Notes under the pieces: model-generated
What the model was told of the DNA's origin: nothing
Seen by the model: the letters and a program-made list of their open reading frames with translations, nothing else
Databases searched by the model: none
Shown here: positions 22,818-32,064 of the stretch, piece by piece
Position numbering within the stretch: the first letter of the stretch is position 1
How the letters are laid out: every line of letters starts with the position of its first letter
Translations under genes and position numbers: made by a program
NCBI GenBank assembly: GCA_964447175.1
Contig: CAYURP010000023.1
Location: 1-45,909, forward strand
Reading direction: 5' to 3'
From: CAYURP01 sp964447175
GTDB lineage: Bacteria > Zixibacteria > MSB-5A5 > SM23-73-2
Length of the DNA stretch: 45,909 bases

Positions 22818-23012
22818 TTACGAATAAACTTCTTTCTGGTTACATTTGCAGACCTGAACTATTTGGCGTTTGAATTTCCAGATGCCCGAATGCTCGTTTT
22901 TAACAGATCTCACCATAAGAACGGGCTGGAGAGGAGAATTACACGTGGGGCAATAAACCACATGCGTTTTTGCCTGAACCTTATCCGCAAATGTTCTTAG
23001 TTTTCTTGCCAT
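22818..23012 (-). CDS. Small zinc-ribbon-like protein
   Basis: A 64-residue basic protein with two Cys pairs, YCPTCNSPLQP and VCKCNQKE, 32 residues apart, which could form a four-Cys zinc ribbon. The N-terminus MARKLRTFADKVQAK is rich in Lys/Arg, so RNA or ribosome binding is possible. I do not recognise a named family. It ends the four-gene operon headed by the DUF4388 protein, 13 bases after the previous gene. GGAGGGAAAAT gives a strong ribosome site, and the terminator follows. The good ribosome site, compact spacing and Cys pairs argue that it is real. Confidence 0.7.
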   Translation of the reverse strand: MARKLRTFADKVQAKTHVVYCPTCNSPLQPVLMVRSVKNEHSGIWKFKRQIVQVCKCNQKEVYS

Positions 23013-23025
23013 ATTTTCCCTCCAA

Positions 23026-23214
23026 TCACTCTAATTCACCAAGCAGTCTCTGGCATTCCCTTCTCACCTCAAGGGTGGCTAAAAGGATCTGCGCCTTCTC
23101 GGACTCTGGCGATTTTTTCTTCACCACCTTTTCCAAATCATTCTCTGCGTTCTTGAATTTTCCGTCTTTTATCTTTTTTATTCCCTGTATAAACAAACTT
23201 TCCTTACGTTTCAA
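23026..23214 (-). CDS. Small TPR-like helical protein
   Basis: A 62-residue protein that fits about one and a half helix-turn-helix repeats (GIKKIKDGKFKNAENDLEKV). The start is TTG (23212-23214), supported by AAGGAG upstream and the absence of any in-frame ATG. It is the third gene of the DUF4388 operon (43 bases after the 234-residue gene, 13 before the Cys-pair gene). Function unknown; a protein-binding adaptor is the natural guess. Confidence 0.55.
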   Translation of the reverse strand: MKRKESLFIQGIKKIKDGKFKNAENDLEKVVKKKSPESEKAQILLATLEVRRECQRLLGELE

Positions 23215-23257
23215 CAGATCCTCTCCTTATTATAATACAATACGTAAACAATGCCAA

Positions 23258-23962
23258 CTATTTTTTGATATTTCTGGAGGTGACATTTTTGAACCGCTCC
23301 AGGTATGCTCCGATCTTATAGTCGTATTTCTTCAAATAATAAAGAAGGGTAGCGGTGAAAACCTCGTCCTCCAAGGAAGGCCTTCTTTCCAAACTGGTTA
23401 TTTGATTGTGGAGAATAGTTAAAAGGTGATCGCCTGGTTTGTAAAAATTCTCCAGCATCTCCTTTTGATAATCCAGGGTTTTTATGAAATTATCTTTGAT
23501 ATCTCCGGCTCGAGGGATTTTCCCTTTAAGTTTTTCCCGGAACTCCGAGGGGATCGACTCCACCAAGCCCATCGGGGTATATTCCATCCCCAACTTTCTA
23601 ATCCCCTCTCTGGCAAAGGAGTTCCCCAGATGCAGAGCCCGATCTATTAATATCCTTTTCCTCTGGTCTTTTATTTTGTATTTGTATTCCTTTATCTTCT
23701 CAATGCACCCGATGATTCGTTCCAGTTGCTGGGGATCAAAGCCATCGTCTAAAATCTTCATCCCCTCCTGGGATAACCAATTACCAAAGGATATAAACCG
23801 AGAGTAGAGTCTCCAGAATTCCTTTTTCCTTCCGTATACGATATTCTCCAGATGATCTAATTTTTGATCCACCAACAATGATTTCAACTCCGAGTCCGCA
23901 ACCCTCTGAAGAAAATCATCAATAATTCTTTGAAGACTGAAAAGCAGTGCTTTGAGTCCCAT
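23258..23962 (-). CDS. Helical protein of unknown function in the DUF4388 operon
   Basis: A 234-residue, almost entirely alpha-helical, charged soluble protein without signal peptide or membrane segment. It has no motif that I recognise. Features are a Leu-rich amphipathic N-terminus (LKALLFSLQRIIDDFL), a repeated K-Y-K-x-K basic stretch near residue 140 and LLTILHNQITSLERRP near 190. It starts 8 bases after the DUF4388 gene, so the two are probably co-translated and may interact. Confidence 0.65.
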   Translation of the reverse strand: MGLKALLFSLQRIIDDFLQRVADSELKSLLVDQKLDHLENIVYGRKKEFWRLYSRFISFGNWLSQEGMKILDDGFDPQQLERIIGCIEKIKEYKYKIKDQRKRILIDRALHLGNSFAREGIRKLGMEYTPMGLVESIPSEFREKLKGKIPRAGDIKDNFIKTLDYQKEMLENFYKPGDHLLTILHNQITSLERRPSLEDEVFTATLLYYLKKYDYKIGAYLERFKNVTSRNIKK

Positions 23963-23970
23963 GGGATCTT

Positions 23971-24762
23971 CTACTTGCTTTTTTCCAATAGTTTGGTGAG
24001 CTTCTCAATGGCTTGTTCTAAGTTCCGGGTATCTATTCCCTCTTCGGCGGGTTTAACCTGCTCCACCAATCCCGCCAATAGAAGTCCTGCCAGCCTCCTC
24101 ATGGTTTCCAGCTTTCCTAATCTGGACTCCTCGATTATTCTTCTTATGTCTCTTCTGCTATTAACCAGGGTTAACACGTTCCACTCCTCAGCTTCCAGGG
24201 CGACATCCTTGGTGCGTCTGGTTTCGGTAAGTGCCAAACCTATAACTGTATCAAAAGGAGGGAGTTTATTCTGGATTTGTTCCATCTCGTCTAACCGTCG
24301 CACGCTCTCCAGAATCAAATTTTCCGTGGATATATTGATGGTGACATCCTCCTGAGTGGGGAATTTATTCTCGTAGAACTTGAAATTTCCTGTTTCCCAT
24401 CTTAGGAGATCATAGATCACATCCTCCACCTGTTGTCGGACCACATCCTCAAGATCCTTGCGGGTGATAAAAGACTCCAAGACCAAAAGCTCACCCAGCC
24501 GTTTTCTGGTCTTGAGTTCCCGCTGGATTCTCATTGCCCTTTCCAGCTGAGAGGTAGTCAGTTTTTTCTTGCGAATCAGAAGATCTCCTAATTTGAGCTT
24601 CCGGTTGGGATTGTAGGCATAGATTATATCCCCGAGTCTAAAATAGACCATGACCACATCCTCTCCCCTCTGCACCCCTAAAGTCCCGGTCTTTTTGGAC
24701 ACTGAAAGGAGCTGAAAAATATCAGAAAGCTCGAATCTCTCTACGCTACCCTGTAAATCCAT
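23971..24762 (-). CDS. DUF4388 (PATAN-type) domain protein
   Basis: A 263-residue soluble protein beginning with a DUF4388 domain: LQGSVERFELSDIFQLLSVS, then KTGTLGV, then FRLGDIIYAYNP and LGDLLI. A middle section, ERAMRIQRELKTRKRLGELL with VRQQVEDVIYDLLRWETGNF, resembles the GspE-N-like module that often accompanies it. DUF4388/PATAN proteins occur with response regulators and with small Ras-like GTPases in polarity and motility control (for example in myxobacteria); neither is encoded here. It heads the operon with three small unknown genes. Likely a regulatory scaffold; the target is unknown. Confidence 0.8.
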   Translation of the reverse strand: MDLQGSVERFELSDIFQLLSVSKKTGTLGVQRGEDVVMVYFRLGDIIYAYNPNRKLKLGDLLIRKKKLTTSQLERAMRIQRELKTRKRLGELLVLESFITRKDLEDVVRQQVEDVIYDLLRWETGNFKFYENKFPTQEDVTINISTENLILESVRRLDEMEQIQNKLPPFDTVIGLALTETRRTKDVALEAEEWNVLTLVNSRRDIRRIIEESRLGKLETMRRLAGLLLAGLVEQVKPAEEGIDTRNLEQAIEKLTKLLEKSK

Positions 24763-25215
24763 AATCTGTTCTAAGTATCGGCAGAAACTTAAAAAGTTTT
24801 GCCAAAAGCTTACACCATTTTTAAAAGAAGGGCATATAAAACCCTACTTAACACTTCCATTACCCCTTCAGTTGGAATCTAAACTTATCCGATTAATTAT
24901 CTTAACTTCTCAATTTTAATAAATAGATCTACAGAATTGAAAAACAGTTGTTAAAAAAAATACAACTTCAGATGGGATTAAAAAGAAATTTACTTCATAA
25001 ACTTTTGGAGAAGATCTGAAGACCATATAAAAAAAGAGGGTGTAAACCTCAGCTGGGTAGAGGGGGGCTAGGAACTACCCGCGGCTACAGGGCACACCCT
25101 CTGTTATTTCTATAAAAAGTATAAATAATTTAAAATGGCTGGCAATAGAGCTAAAGCCCTATTTTCTTAACAATTATAAGTTATCTTGGTTTAAGGGATA
25201 ATCTTGCTGATTTCT
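24763..25215. other. Intergenic region with a long hairpin
   Basis: A 453-base gap between the response regulator and the DUF4388 operon. It includes the 68-nt imperfect hairpin at 25035-25102. The rest is AT-rich; I found no convincing small gene. The promoter of the DUF4388 operon must lie here, but I could not pick a clear one. Confidence 0.5.
25035..25102 (-). ncRNA. 68-nt structured hairpin, terminator or small RNA
   Basis: Perfect 9-bp outer arms AGAGGGTGT/ACACCCTCT (25035-25043 and 25094-25102) enclose further nested pairs: CCT/AGG, AGC/GCT and GGGTAG/CTACCC. The minus strand continues into seven T, so it can end the kinase/regulator transcript, 114 bases after the regulator stop. It is far larger and more elaborate than the other terminators here, so it may be a processed small RNA or a conserved structured 3' element. 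No known riboswitch or RNA family fits. Confidence 0.45.
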
Positions 25216-25875
25216 TTAAGTGTCCAGGGTTACTATCCCTTTTCTTATTGCATATTTCACCAGATCTACCACATCATGGATGTCCAGCTTCTCCATAATG
25301 TGAGATCTGTGGGCTTCAACTGTTTTCTTTGAGATATACAGCCTTTTAGCTATCTCCGGATTTGTATGACCCTCAGCTATCAACTGGAGTATCTCCCTTT
25401 CTCGAGGTGTCAGGGTATCAAATGCAGTGGGAACCCTTTCCTTGGCTGACTTTCTTAGAAAAGCATCAATCACAGTTTTGGATATGCCCGGACTGAGGAA
25501 GGAATCGTCCTTATGTACCGAGTGAATAGCCGAGATCAAATCCTCCACTGCAGTATCCTTTAAAAGGTAGCCCGAGGCTCCTGCCTGCAGAGATTGAAAG
25601 ATATATTCTTCATTTTTGTGGATGGTGAGTATCAAAACCTTGGTGTTTGGATTATGCTTTTTTATCTGTCTGGTGGCTTCCAGACCATTCAGATTGGGCA
25701 TCCCGATATCCATCAGAACCACATCCGGTTTAAGCTCTTTGGCTTTTTCCACAGTTTCCTTCCCTTCGTGAGCTTCCCCCACCACCTCCAGATCCGGGTT
25801 GGAGTTCAGGAGGGTAATTATCCCCTGACGCAGGATCTTGTGATCATCTGCGATCAAAATCTTTATTTTTTTCAT
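25216..25875 (-). CDS. NarL/FixJ-type response regulator
   Basis: A 219-residue regulator. The receiver domain has the acidic pair D10/D11, the phospho-acceptor D56 in LMDIGMP and the conserved K in LLKD. A linker leads to a LuxR-type helix-turn-helix, LTPREREILQLIAEGHTNPE with KTVEAHRSHIMEKL. The ATG at 25873-25875 is chosen because AAGGAAGGTGAT lies directly before it; an upstream in-frame start would add 12 residues that overlap the kinase gene. The start is 1 base after the kinase stop, so the pair is translationally coupled and almost certainly cognate. Target genes are not identifiable from the sequence. Confidence 0.94.
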   Translation of the reverse strand: MKKIKILIADDHKILRQGIITLLNSNPDLEVVGEAHEGKETVEKAKELKPDVVLMDIGMPNLNGLEATRQIKKHNPNTKVLILTIHKNEEYIFQSLQAGASGYLLKDTAVEDLISAIHSVHKDDSFLSPGISKTVIDAFLRKSAKERVPTAFDTLTPREREILQLIAEGHTNPEIAKRLYISKKTVEAHRSHIMEKLDIHDVVDLVKYAIRKGIVTLDT

Positions 25876-25876
25876 A

Positions 25877-28800
25877 TCACCTTCCTTTGGGACAGGGTAA
25901 CCTGACCTCAAGACTCGTCCCTTTTTTAAGTTTTGAGGTTAATTTAAAACTTCCATCTAAAAGTTTGACTCTTTCTTCCATACTGAAAAGACCGAATCCT
26001 CTTTTCATCTTCTGTTCTCTCAGCACTTTCTTCACATCAAAACCTATACCATCATCTTTTACGGCAAGTAAGACTGAATTGTTTTTCTTTTCCAGCAAAA
26101 TCGAAGCACTGGTAGCTTGAGCATGTTTAGCTACATTGGCTAAAGCTTCCTGGGCAATTCTATAAAGAACCATCTCCAGGTCCTGATGGAGCCTGCTTCG
26201 ATACCGCTCGCTTGTAAGTGTAACCTTTATATTAGTTCTTCTGGAAAATTCTTTTATATACCACCTTAAGGTCTCAACCAAACCTAAATCGTCCAGCAAG
26301 GGTGGTCTTAAATAGCTGGTTAAATCCCTAACTTTGTTTAAGGTCTGGACGGTAAGATTTTCATTATCCTTAATTCTCTGAATCACCTGTTCCAGTTCAG
26401 CTGGGACATTCTTTCTGGTGATCTCCGTGTTTATTTTCATTAACGCCAGGTCTTGACTGATCTCATCGTGCAGTTGCTGAGCGATTCTTTTTCTCTCCTC
26501 CTCCTGAGCGGTGATGACCCTCTGAGAGAGGATCTCAACATTTTCAGCCTGCTCCTTAACCATGTTCATCAATCTCACATTTTGTATTCCTACTGCCAAA
26601 TGATTAGCCAGGGTTTGAACAAAGGCGATCTCAGATTCAGTAAAAATTCGTTCTTTCTCCATGGAGCCTACCAGGAGGATTCCCAATAGCCTTTTGCCTG
26701 TATCCAGGGGGACAACCACGAAGGATATTACTCCTTCTTTTCTGAAATATTCCTTCTCTTTTTCAGATAAAAGCGCTTTTTCAACTGCCGGGATATGAAC
26801 AAATCTCGCCTTTCGCTGATACAGTTTTAAAACCCTGGGAAAATCAGTCAACAAAAACCCATAACCTAAAATCCCGGGATGAGACTGGTTTTTTATGTAT
26901 ATCGCTTTTACTTCGCCTGTTTTTTCTTCCTCATCCATTAAACTAACACTGCATCTGTCAACATCCAAAGCTTTGGCTGTCTCCTCACAAGCTGATTCCA
27001 GCATTTTGTTCAGGTCGTGAATTTGGGTGATCTTGTAGCTTATCTGAAGAATGGTATTCAAATCCCTGCTCTTTCGCAAGGCTTCCACTGCTTTTTTCTG
27101 GTCAGTTATATCCCGAATTATTCCCACCAGAGTGGTTATTTCACCTGAAGAATTTTTTAACGGAGCTTTTTTGGTGTGGAGCCAATGGATGTTCCCTTTT
27201 GAGTCAGTTATAGGCTCCTCTGGAATATCCACGACTTTTCCGGTTTTGAACATTTCCTCGTCTTTTTTCCAAAAGAATTCAGCCTGTTTTTTGGGAAAGA
27301 AGTCATAGTCAGACTTGCCCAGCATCTCTTCTTGGGGATAACCTAACATTTCACATATAGCTTTATTCAAAAGTATCCATTGGTGTTTTTTATTCTTGAT
27401 GAAGATAGGGTCCGGTATATGGTCGATTACTTCCTTCAAGAAATTCTGGGATTCCTTCAATGCTTCATCTGCTTTTTTGTGTTCAGTGATGTCAACGATT
27501 GAAACCAATACCTTGGAGAACGTTTGTTCACTGCCTGGCGCCACAGTCCATCTTATCAGAATATTGTTTTTCTCTCCTTTCAGGGTTTGATTTACAGCTT
27601 CAGTCTCAAATACCATCTTGCCATCGCTGATGGCGATTAGCTCTTCTTTGAAAGCTTCATATGACTCTTCAACGAAAGTTTTAAGTAAATTACGCTTGAG
27701 TTCTTCCTTGCTCTTGGCTTTGAACAATCCCAAGGTGGGTCGGTTTATATCCAGCACTTTTACCAATGCTGCGTATTTCTTTATTGTTTTAGGATGATTC
27801 TCAAAGTAAGCTCTGAAATCTTTAACCCCTTTCCTCTTTAATTTATCTATATATCTTTTAACCTGGGAGAAATCCTCCTCCCATAAGGAGATGGGTGAAT
27901 CCTCAAACAGGCTCCGGTATCTTTTCTCGCTTTCTCGCAGTGATTCCTCAGCATTCTTGTATTCAGTGATGTCGTGGCTAAAAATTGCTAACCTCACTAC
28001 CTTCCCTTTTTCGTTGAGAACAGGATATATACAATTATCCAGCCATCGCCCCTCTCGTTGATCCTCGAAACGCAAAGGCTTCCCGGAACGAATCACCTTA
28101 TCCATGTTGGCTTTCCTGTACTTAGCTACCTCGGAAGGCATGAAGTCAAAGGCGCATTTTCCCAGAAGCTCATTTCGTTTCTTACCGAATACCTTAGTTA
28201 ATGCATCGTTCATTGATATGATGGTTCCATCAGGCTTAACCAGCAACGCTACGTCAACATATGCATTCAGAAGTGCTCGGGCTGTCTCATCACTCTGCTG
28301 CAGTGCTTCCTCCACCTGCTTGCGTTTTGTGATGTCCCTGGCGATGCCAAATACTCCGGTCACTTCTCCATTTTCAAAAAAGGGAACCACACTAACCTCA
28401 ATAGGGACAGTTCTACCATTTTTATGAAACAGGTTAATTTCTAAATTCTTAATTGTTTCTCCTGAAATAACCTTTCTGAATAAAGTTTTTGCCATGGAAA
28501 TTTCAGAAGAGCTTACAATACTTAAGAATTTTTTCCCTTGCCTTTCATCAACAGTATAGCCCAGTATGCGTTCAATTGATGGGGAGCAGTAAATCGTTTT
28601 GCCCTGTTTGTCTGTCTGAAAAATATAATCGGGACTGGCTTCAGCCATCATGCGAAAACGGTGCTCGCTAGCCATAAACGCTTCCTCGGTTCTCTTACGT
28701 TCTGTGATATCCTGCCCAATAGCAATTGCCATCAAATCCTTTTTCCCAAGACCCAAGATTGCGGTGTTAGACCAGAGAATCGTTCGAATTTCGCCGTTTT

Positions 28801-30544
28801 TAGTTTTGATGGGACCTTCATATTGGTCTCGAGGATGAGCCCGAACCCATTTGGCGAATGATTTCAATTCAATGTGGCGATGTTCCGGAGGAAGAAACAG
28901 CTCTGGCCATCTTTCTCCTAAGACTTCTTCGCGGCTGTAACCAGTAACCCGTTCACATTCATGGTTGAATGCTGTAATTCTGGCATCGTGATCCAGGCAG
29001 ATAATCAAACTGTTGGCAGTATCTATAATAGACTGCGAGAAGTCGCGTTCCTGTTTCACTGCGTTTTGTGCTTCCACTTCCCGGATCCGGGATGCAGCAG
29101 CTTCAACCAGCGTCTCCAAAGCTTCAATAGTTTTTATATCCGGGCGACAGCCATCCAAAGGGGTATCCCCCGACAGGTATCCCATAACCTTTCCTGAAAA
29201 ATCCCGTAAGGGCACGAAGAGTTCGTCTCCCACCTCCCAATCGCCATCAATTGATTTCTTTATCTTCTGAGGTATATAACGACCGGCCTTACTTAAATCC
29301 AAGCCCGCTTCAACCGGGACGAAAAACGAATCAGAGATGCGGAACCTCTTATTTGTTATTCGGGCTCTGAGTTTGGAATCAAGGGGTGCTGCTTTTCTTG
29401 CTCGCTGGATAACAGCAGCAGGTAAACCCACCTGGCCCAGGTGAAAGATTTCCCCTCCTGGTTTATTTAAGGTCATAACCGCACGTTGAAAAAGACCGGA
29501 ATCCCGAACTGCCTGGCAAACTCTATTTAAAATGTTATCGATCTTATCCAGGTTACGGAGATCAGTCAAAAGCCGTGCACGTTCCCCCAAAATCTTTTCA
29601 TTCCGAATCAGCGCTTCTTCCACCTGCTTCCGCTCGGTGATATCCCAGAAGATTCCCAGAACTCCAAAAGGTTTGCCGTCATCTCCCAAAACCGGCGTTT
29701 TTACGGTCTGGACAATTCTTCTTTTTCCCTTCTCAATATAATCCTCTATTATCTCTTTTGTTTTTCCTTTTCTAATAACCTCCCTGTCATCATTTCTATA
29801 CTTTTGGGCTAATTTTTTCGGGAAATAATCGAAATCGGTCTTTCCCCTAAATTCCTCTGGTTTTATGCCTAAGGCACTACAAAACTTTCTATTGGCAGAA
29901 ACATAAACCGAGTTTTTATCTTTAAGAAAGATCATCTGAGGCAAATTCTCAAGCAGAGTTCTGTATTTCTCCTCAGATTCTCTGAGAACTTTGATACTTT
30001 GTTCCTGCAGCTGAGCAGAACGATCTGCCAGCTCTTTATAAAGTCGTGCGTTTTCTATACCTATTGCTGTTTGATTGGCAATAAGTTGAGCTAATCTTTG
30101 TTCCGAAGGGGTAAAGGTTCTGCAAGATTTTAGAGTTCCAAAATTAAGTGCACCTAAAACCTTGGCTCTTAACTTTAATGGAACAGACAAGGAAGATTTA
30201 ATCTTTGCTCTGGTAAAGAACTCCTTTTCAAACCGATTTGTTATAGCCTTTGAGATATCAGGGGAATGGATAATTCTTTTCTCTGTAATTATCCTCTTGA
30301 ATTTTGGGAGCTTGTTTAGACTAATCCTGGAGCCGAGATGAACCGGACGAGAACGACCCTTTACATAAACCGCCTTAACCTCGGCGAATTTCCGTTCATC
30401 ATCTGCCAGCCATACAGAACAGCGATCCACACCTATCGCCTGAGCCGAGATTCTGACTGAGGTCTTAAGAAGTTGATTTAAATTTGAAATCCTGGAGGTT
30501 GCCTGGGTTATTCTAAGAAGGACATCCTTTTCGGAGACAGCCAT
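25877..30544 (-). CDS. Cytosolic multi-PAS/GAF sensor histidine kinase (NarX-type core)
   Basis: A 1555-residue kinase with no signal peptide or transmembrane segment. Domains by eye: GAF (25-170), PAS (190-310), GAF-like (320-500), five more PAS (about 505-1175), GAF (1180-1345), HisKA_3 with phospho-acceptor His1359 in AQQLHDEIS, and a C-terminal HATPase with NVAKHAQA, DDGIGFD and RGFGLFSMEERV. Each PAS ends with a DIT(E/K/D)xK linker, six in all. The first and last GAF domains are clear paralogues (both carry VDRCSV near their start). Likely a sensor of several intracellular or diffusible signals, phosphorylating the adjacent NarL-type regulator. AAGGATCTTAAA precedes the ATG. Confidence 0.93.
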   Translation of the reverse strand: MAVSEKDVLLRITQATSRISNLNQLLKTSVRISAQAIGVDRCSVWLADDERKFAEVKAVYVKGRSRPVHLGSRISLNKLPKFKRIITEKRIIHSPDISKAITNRFEKEFFTRAKIKSSLSVPLKLRAKVLGALNFGTLKSCRTFTPSEQRLAQLIANQTAIGIENARLYKELADRSAQLQEQSIKVLRESEEKYRTLLENLPQMIFLKDKNSVYVSANRKFCSALGIKPEEFRGKTDFDYFPKKLAQKYRNDDREVIRKGKTKEIIEDYIEKGKRRIVQTVKTPVLGDDGKPFGVLGIFWDITERKQVEEALIRNEKILGERARLLTDLRNLDKIDNILNRVCQAVRDSGLFQRAVMTLNKPGGEIFHLGQVGLPAAVIQRARKAAPLDSKLRARITNKRFRISDSFFVPVEAGLDLSKAGRYIPQKIKKSIDGDWEVGDELFVPLRDFSGKVMGYLSGDTPLDGCRPDIKTIEALETLVEAAASRIREVEAQNAVKQERDFSQSIIDTANSLIICLDHDARITAFNHECERVTGYSREEVLGERWPELFLPPEHRHIELKSFAKWVRAHPRDQYEGPIKTKNGEIRTILWSNTAILGLGKKDLMAIAIGQDITERKRTEEAFMASEHRFRMMAEASPDYIFQTDKQGKTIYCSPSIERILGYTVDERQGKKFLSIVSSSEISMAKTLFRKVISGETIKNLEINLFHKNGRTVPIEVSVVPFFENGEVTGVFGIARDITKRKQVEEALQQSDETARALLNAYVDVALLVKPDGTIISMNDALTKVFGKKRNELLGKCAFDFMPSEVAKYRKANMDKVIRSGKPLRFEDQREGRWLDNCIYPVLNEKGKVVRLAIFSHDITEYKNAEESLRESEKRYRSLFEDSPISLWEEDFSQVKRYIDKLKRKGVKDFRAYFENHPKTIKKYAALVKVLDINRPTLGLFKAKSKEELKRNLLKTFVEESYEAFKEELIAISDGKMVFETEAVNQTLKGEKNNILIRWTVAPGSEQTFSKVLVSIVDITEHKKADEALKESQNFLKEVIDHIPDPIFIKNKKHQWILLNKAICEMLGYPQEEMLGKSDYDFFPKKQAEFFWKKDEEMFKTGKVVDIPEEPITDSKGNIHWLHTKKAPLKNSSGEITTLVGIIRDITDQKKAVEALRKSRDLNTILQISYKITQIHDLNKMLESACEETAKALDVDRCSVSLMDEEEKTGEVKAIYIKNQSHPGILGYGFLLTDFPRVLKLYQRKARFVHIPAVEKALLSEKEKEYFRKEGVISFVVVPLDTGKRLLGILLVGSMEKERIFTESEIAFVQTLANHLAVGIQNVRLMNMVKEQAENVEILSQRVITAQEEERKRIAQQLHDEISQDLALMKINTEITRKNVPAELEQVIQRIKDNENLTVQTLNKVRDLTSYLRPPLLDDLGLVETLRWYIKEFSRRTNIKVTLTSERYRSRLHQDLEMVLYRIAQEALANVAKHAQATSASILLEKKNNSVLLAVKDDGIGFDVKKVLREQKMKRGFGLFSMEERVKLLDGSFKLTSKLKKGTSLEVRLPCPKGR

Positions 30545-30816
30545 TTTAAGATCCTTATCTTAGGAGATATGCCTGATTTTAGTTTTGTATGATAATCGGC
30601 GAAAACCTGTAGATTATTAATATTGACTATTTATAAGAGCTTGTTTTCAAAAGTCATCTGATTTGATACTATAATTTATATTAAAATATTGGACATTTTA
30701 AGCTGTAAAAATTATAATACTTAAAGAAGTTCACGTTCGTAGAATATAAGAACTTTGTCTTTTAAAAGATTTGAAATGAATACTATTCCCTGATGGATGC
30801 TTTAGGATGTTGAGCC

Positions 30817-32049
30817 ATGCAGTTGGAAGATCAATTTAAAAATATCGAGAAATTCATTTTAAATAAAAAGGCTTCGCAATCCCCAAAAACCTGGCAAAAG
30901 GGATTGCCCGAGCTTCTGGGCGGAGCATTTAACAGAAATACATACGGGGAGTGCATTCTGGTGGAGAAAGAATTTCAAACTGATTTGGAGGAGGTCTTTG
31001 AAGAAGCATTTGAGTACAAAGGGAAAACCGTAGCTACACTGGCTAATGATATAAGCCTTTCCGGCTTCGATATCCAGAAGGCAGTTTTCCTGGATACCGA
31101 GACCACAGGGCTGGCTGGCGGAACCGGCACCTACGCTTTCTTAGTAGGATTAGGCTTCTTCGAATCCAACATTTTTAAAGTCAGACAATACTTCATGCGA
31201 GACTTTCACGAAGAGAAGGCATTGCTTTTCTCCCTGCAAAGTGATCTGGAGAAATTTGATTACGTGGTTTCCTATAATGGTAAAAGATTCGATATACCCT
31301 TACTTAATACCAGATTCATTGTGAATCAGACTAAATTCGAATTCGAAAATCTCCTGCATCTGGACCTGCTTTACCCCACCAGAAGAGTATGGAAAAGGAG
31401 ATTGGGAAGCTGCAGCCTCTCCCATATCGAATCTTCTATACTTAACCTTTACAGAAAAAGCGATGTCCCCAGTGAAATGGTTCCTCAGATATATTTCGAT
31501 TTCATCAGATTGGGAGAAACCCAGCACCTGAAGAGGGTTTTCGATCACAATGTCTATGATATCATATCAATGCTATCGCTTTTAAAGGCTTTATGTCTTT
31601 GTTTTGATAATCCCGAAACAGAGAAGATAATGGATCCGGTTGATCTTTACAGCCTGGGTCGATTTCATTTTATTTCAGGTGAGACCGAAAAAAGCATCAG
31701 GTTTTTCGAATTAGCTTCAAAGGGTCAATTAGACGATGAACTAAAACTTGAAATGAATAAATATTATTCTCTGGCACACAAAAGGTTAGGGGATTGGGGA
31801 AATGCAGAGAAAATCTGGCAAAATCTCCTGAAGAATCACCCGGATAGCCTTTTTTCTTACCAGGAGCTGGCAAAATATTACGAACATAAAGCTAAAAATT
31901 TTCAGGAAGCGCTTAATTTAGTAAACAAAGCTATAAAACAAATCGAATTTATTTCTTCCTTTGGACCAGAGACTAATATTAAATTCATAAGGGAAAGTTT
32001 TGGCTACAGAAAACAAAGATTAGAAGGTAAGCTTAAAGCATCACTTTAA
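30817..32049 (+). CDS. RNase H-like (YprB-type) exonuclease domain with TPR tail
   Basis: A 410-residue protein. Residues ~85-270 match the YprB/RNase_H_2 family of DEDD exonucleases: FLDTETTGLAGG (Asp/Glu metal ligands), VVSYNGKRFDIPLLNTR and FDHNVYDIISML supply the four acidic positions. The C-terminal ~130 residues form TPR-like helices (SLGRFHFISGETEKSIRFFE; AHKRLGDWGNAEKIWQN). Bacillus YprB has the same overall plan. Substrate unknown; 3'-5' DNA or RNA trimming is expected. The gene diverges from the kinase gene across a 272-base spacer and converges on the acetyltransferase gene. Confidence 0.88.
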   Translation: MQLEDQFKNIEKFILNKKASQSPKTWQKGLPELLGGAFNRNTYGECILVEKEFQTDLEEVFEEAFEYKGKTVATLANDISLSGFDIQKAVFLDTETTGLAGGTGTYAFLVGLGFFESNIFKVRQYFMRDFHEEKALLFSLQSDLEKFDYVVSYNGKRFDIPLLNTRFIVNQTKFEFENLLHLDLLYPTRRVWKRRLGSCSLSHIESSILNLYRKSDVPSEMVPQIYFDFIRLGETQHLKRVFDHNVYDIISMLSLLKALCLCFDNPETEKIMDPVDLYSLGRFHFISGETEKSIRFFELASKGQLDDELKLEMNKYYSLAHKRLGDWGNAEKIWQNLLKNHPDSLFSYQELAKYYEHKAKNFQEALNLVNKAIKQIEFISSFGPETNIKFIRESFGYRKQRLEGKLKASL

Positions 32050-32064
32050 GATTAACTGATTCTC

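Noticed and set aside
25045..25075. tRNA-like D-arm sequence (CTCAGCTGGGTAGAG) on the plus strand
   Set aside because: The D-arm match is striking, but there is no T-arm (GGTTCRA), no anticodon arm and too few bases before the 3' arm. The nested hairpin on the minus strand explains the sequence better.
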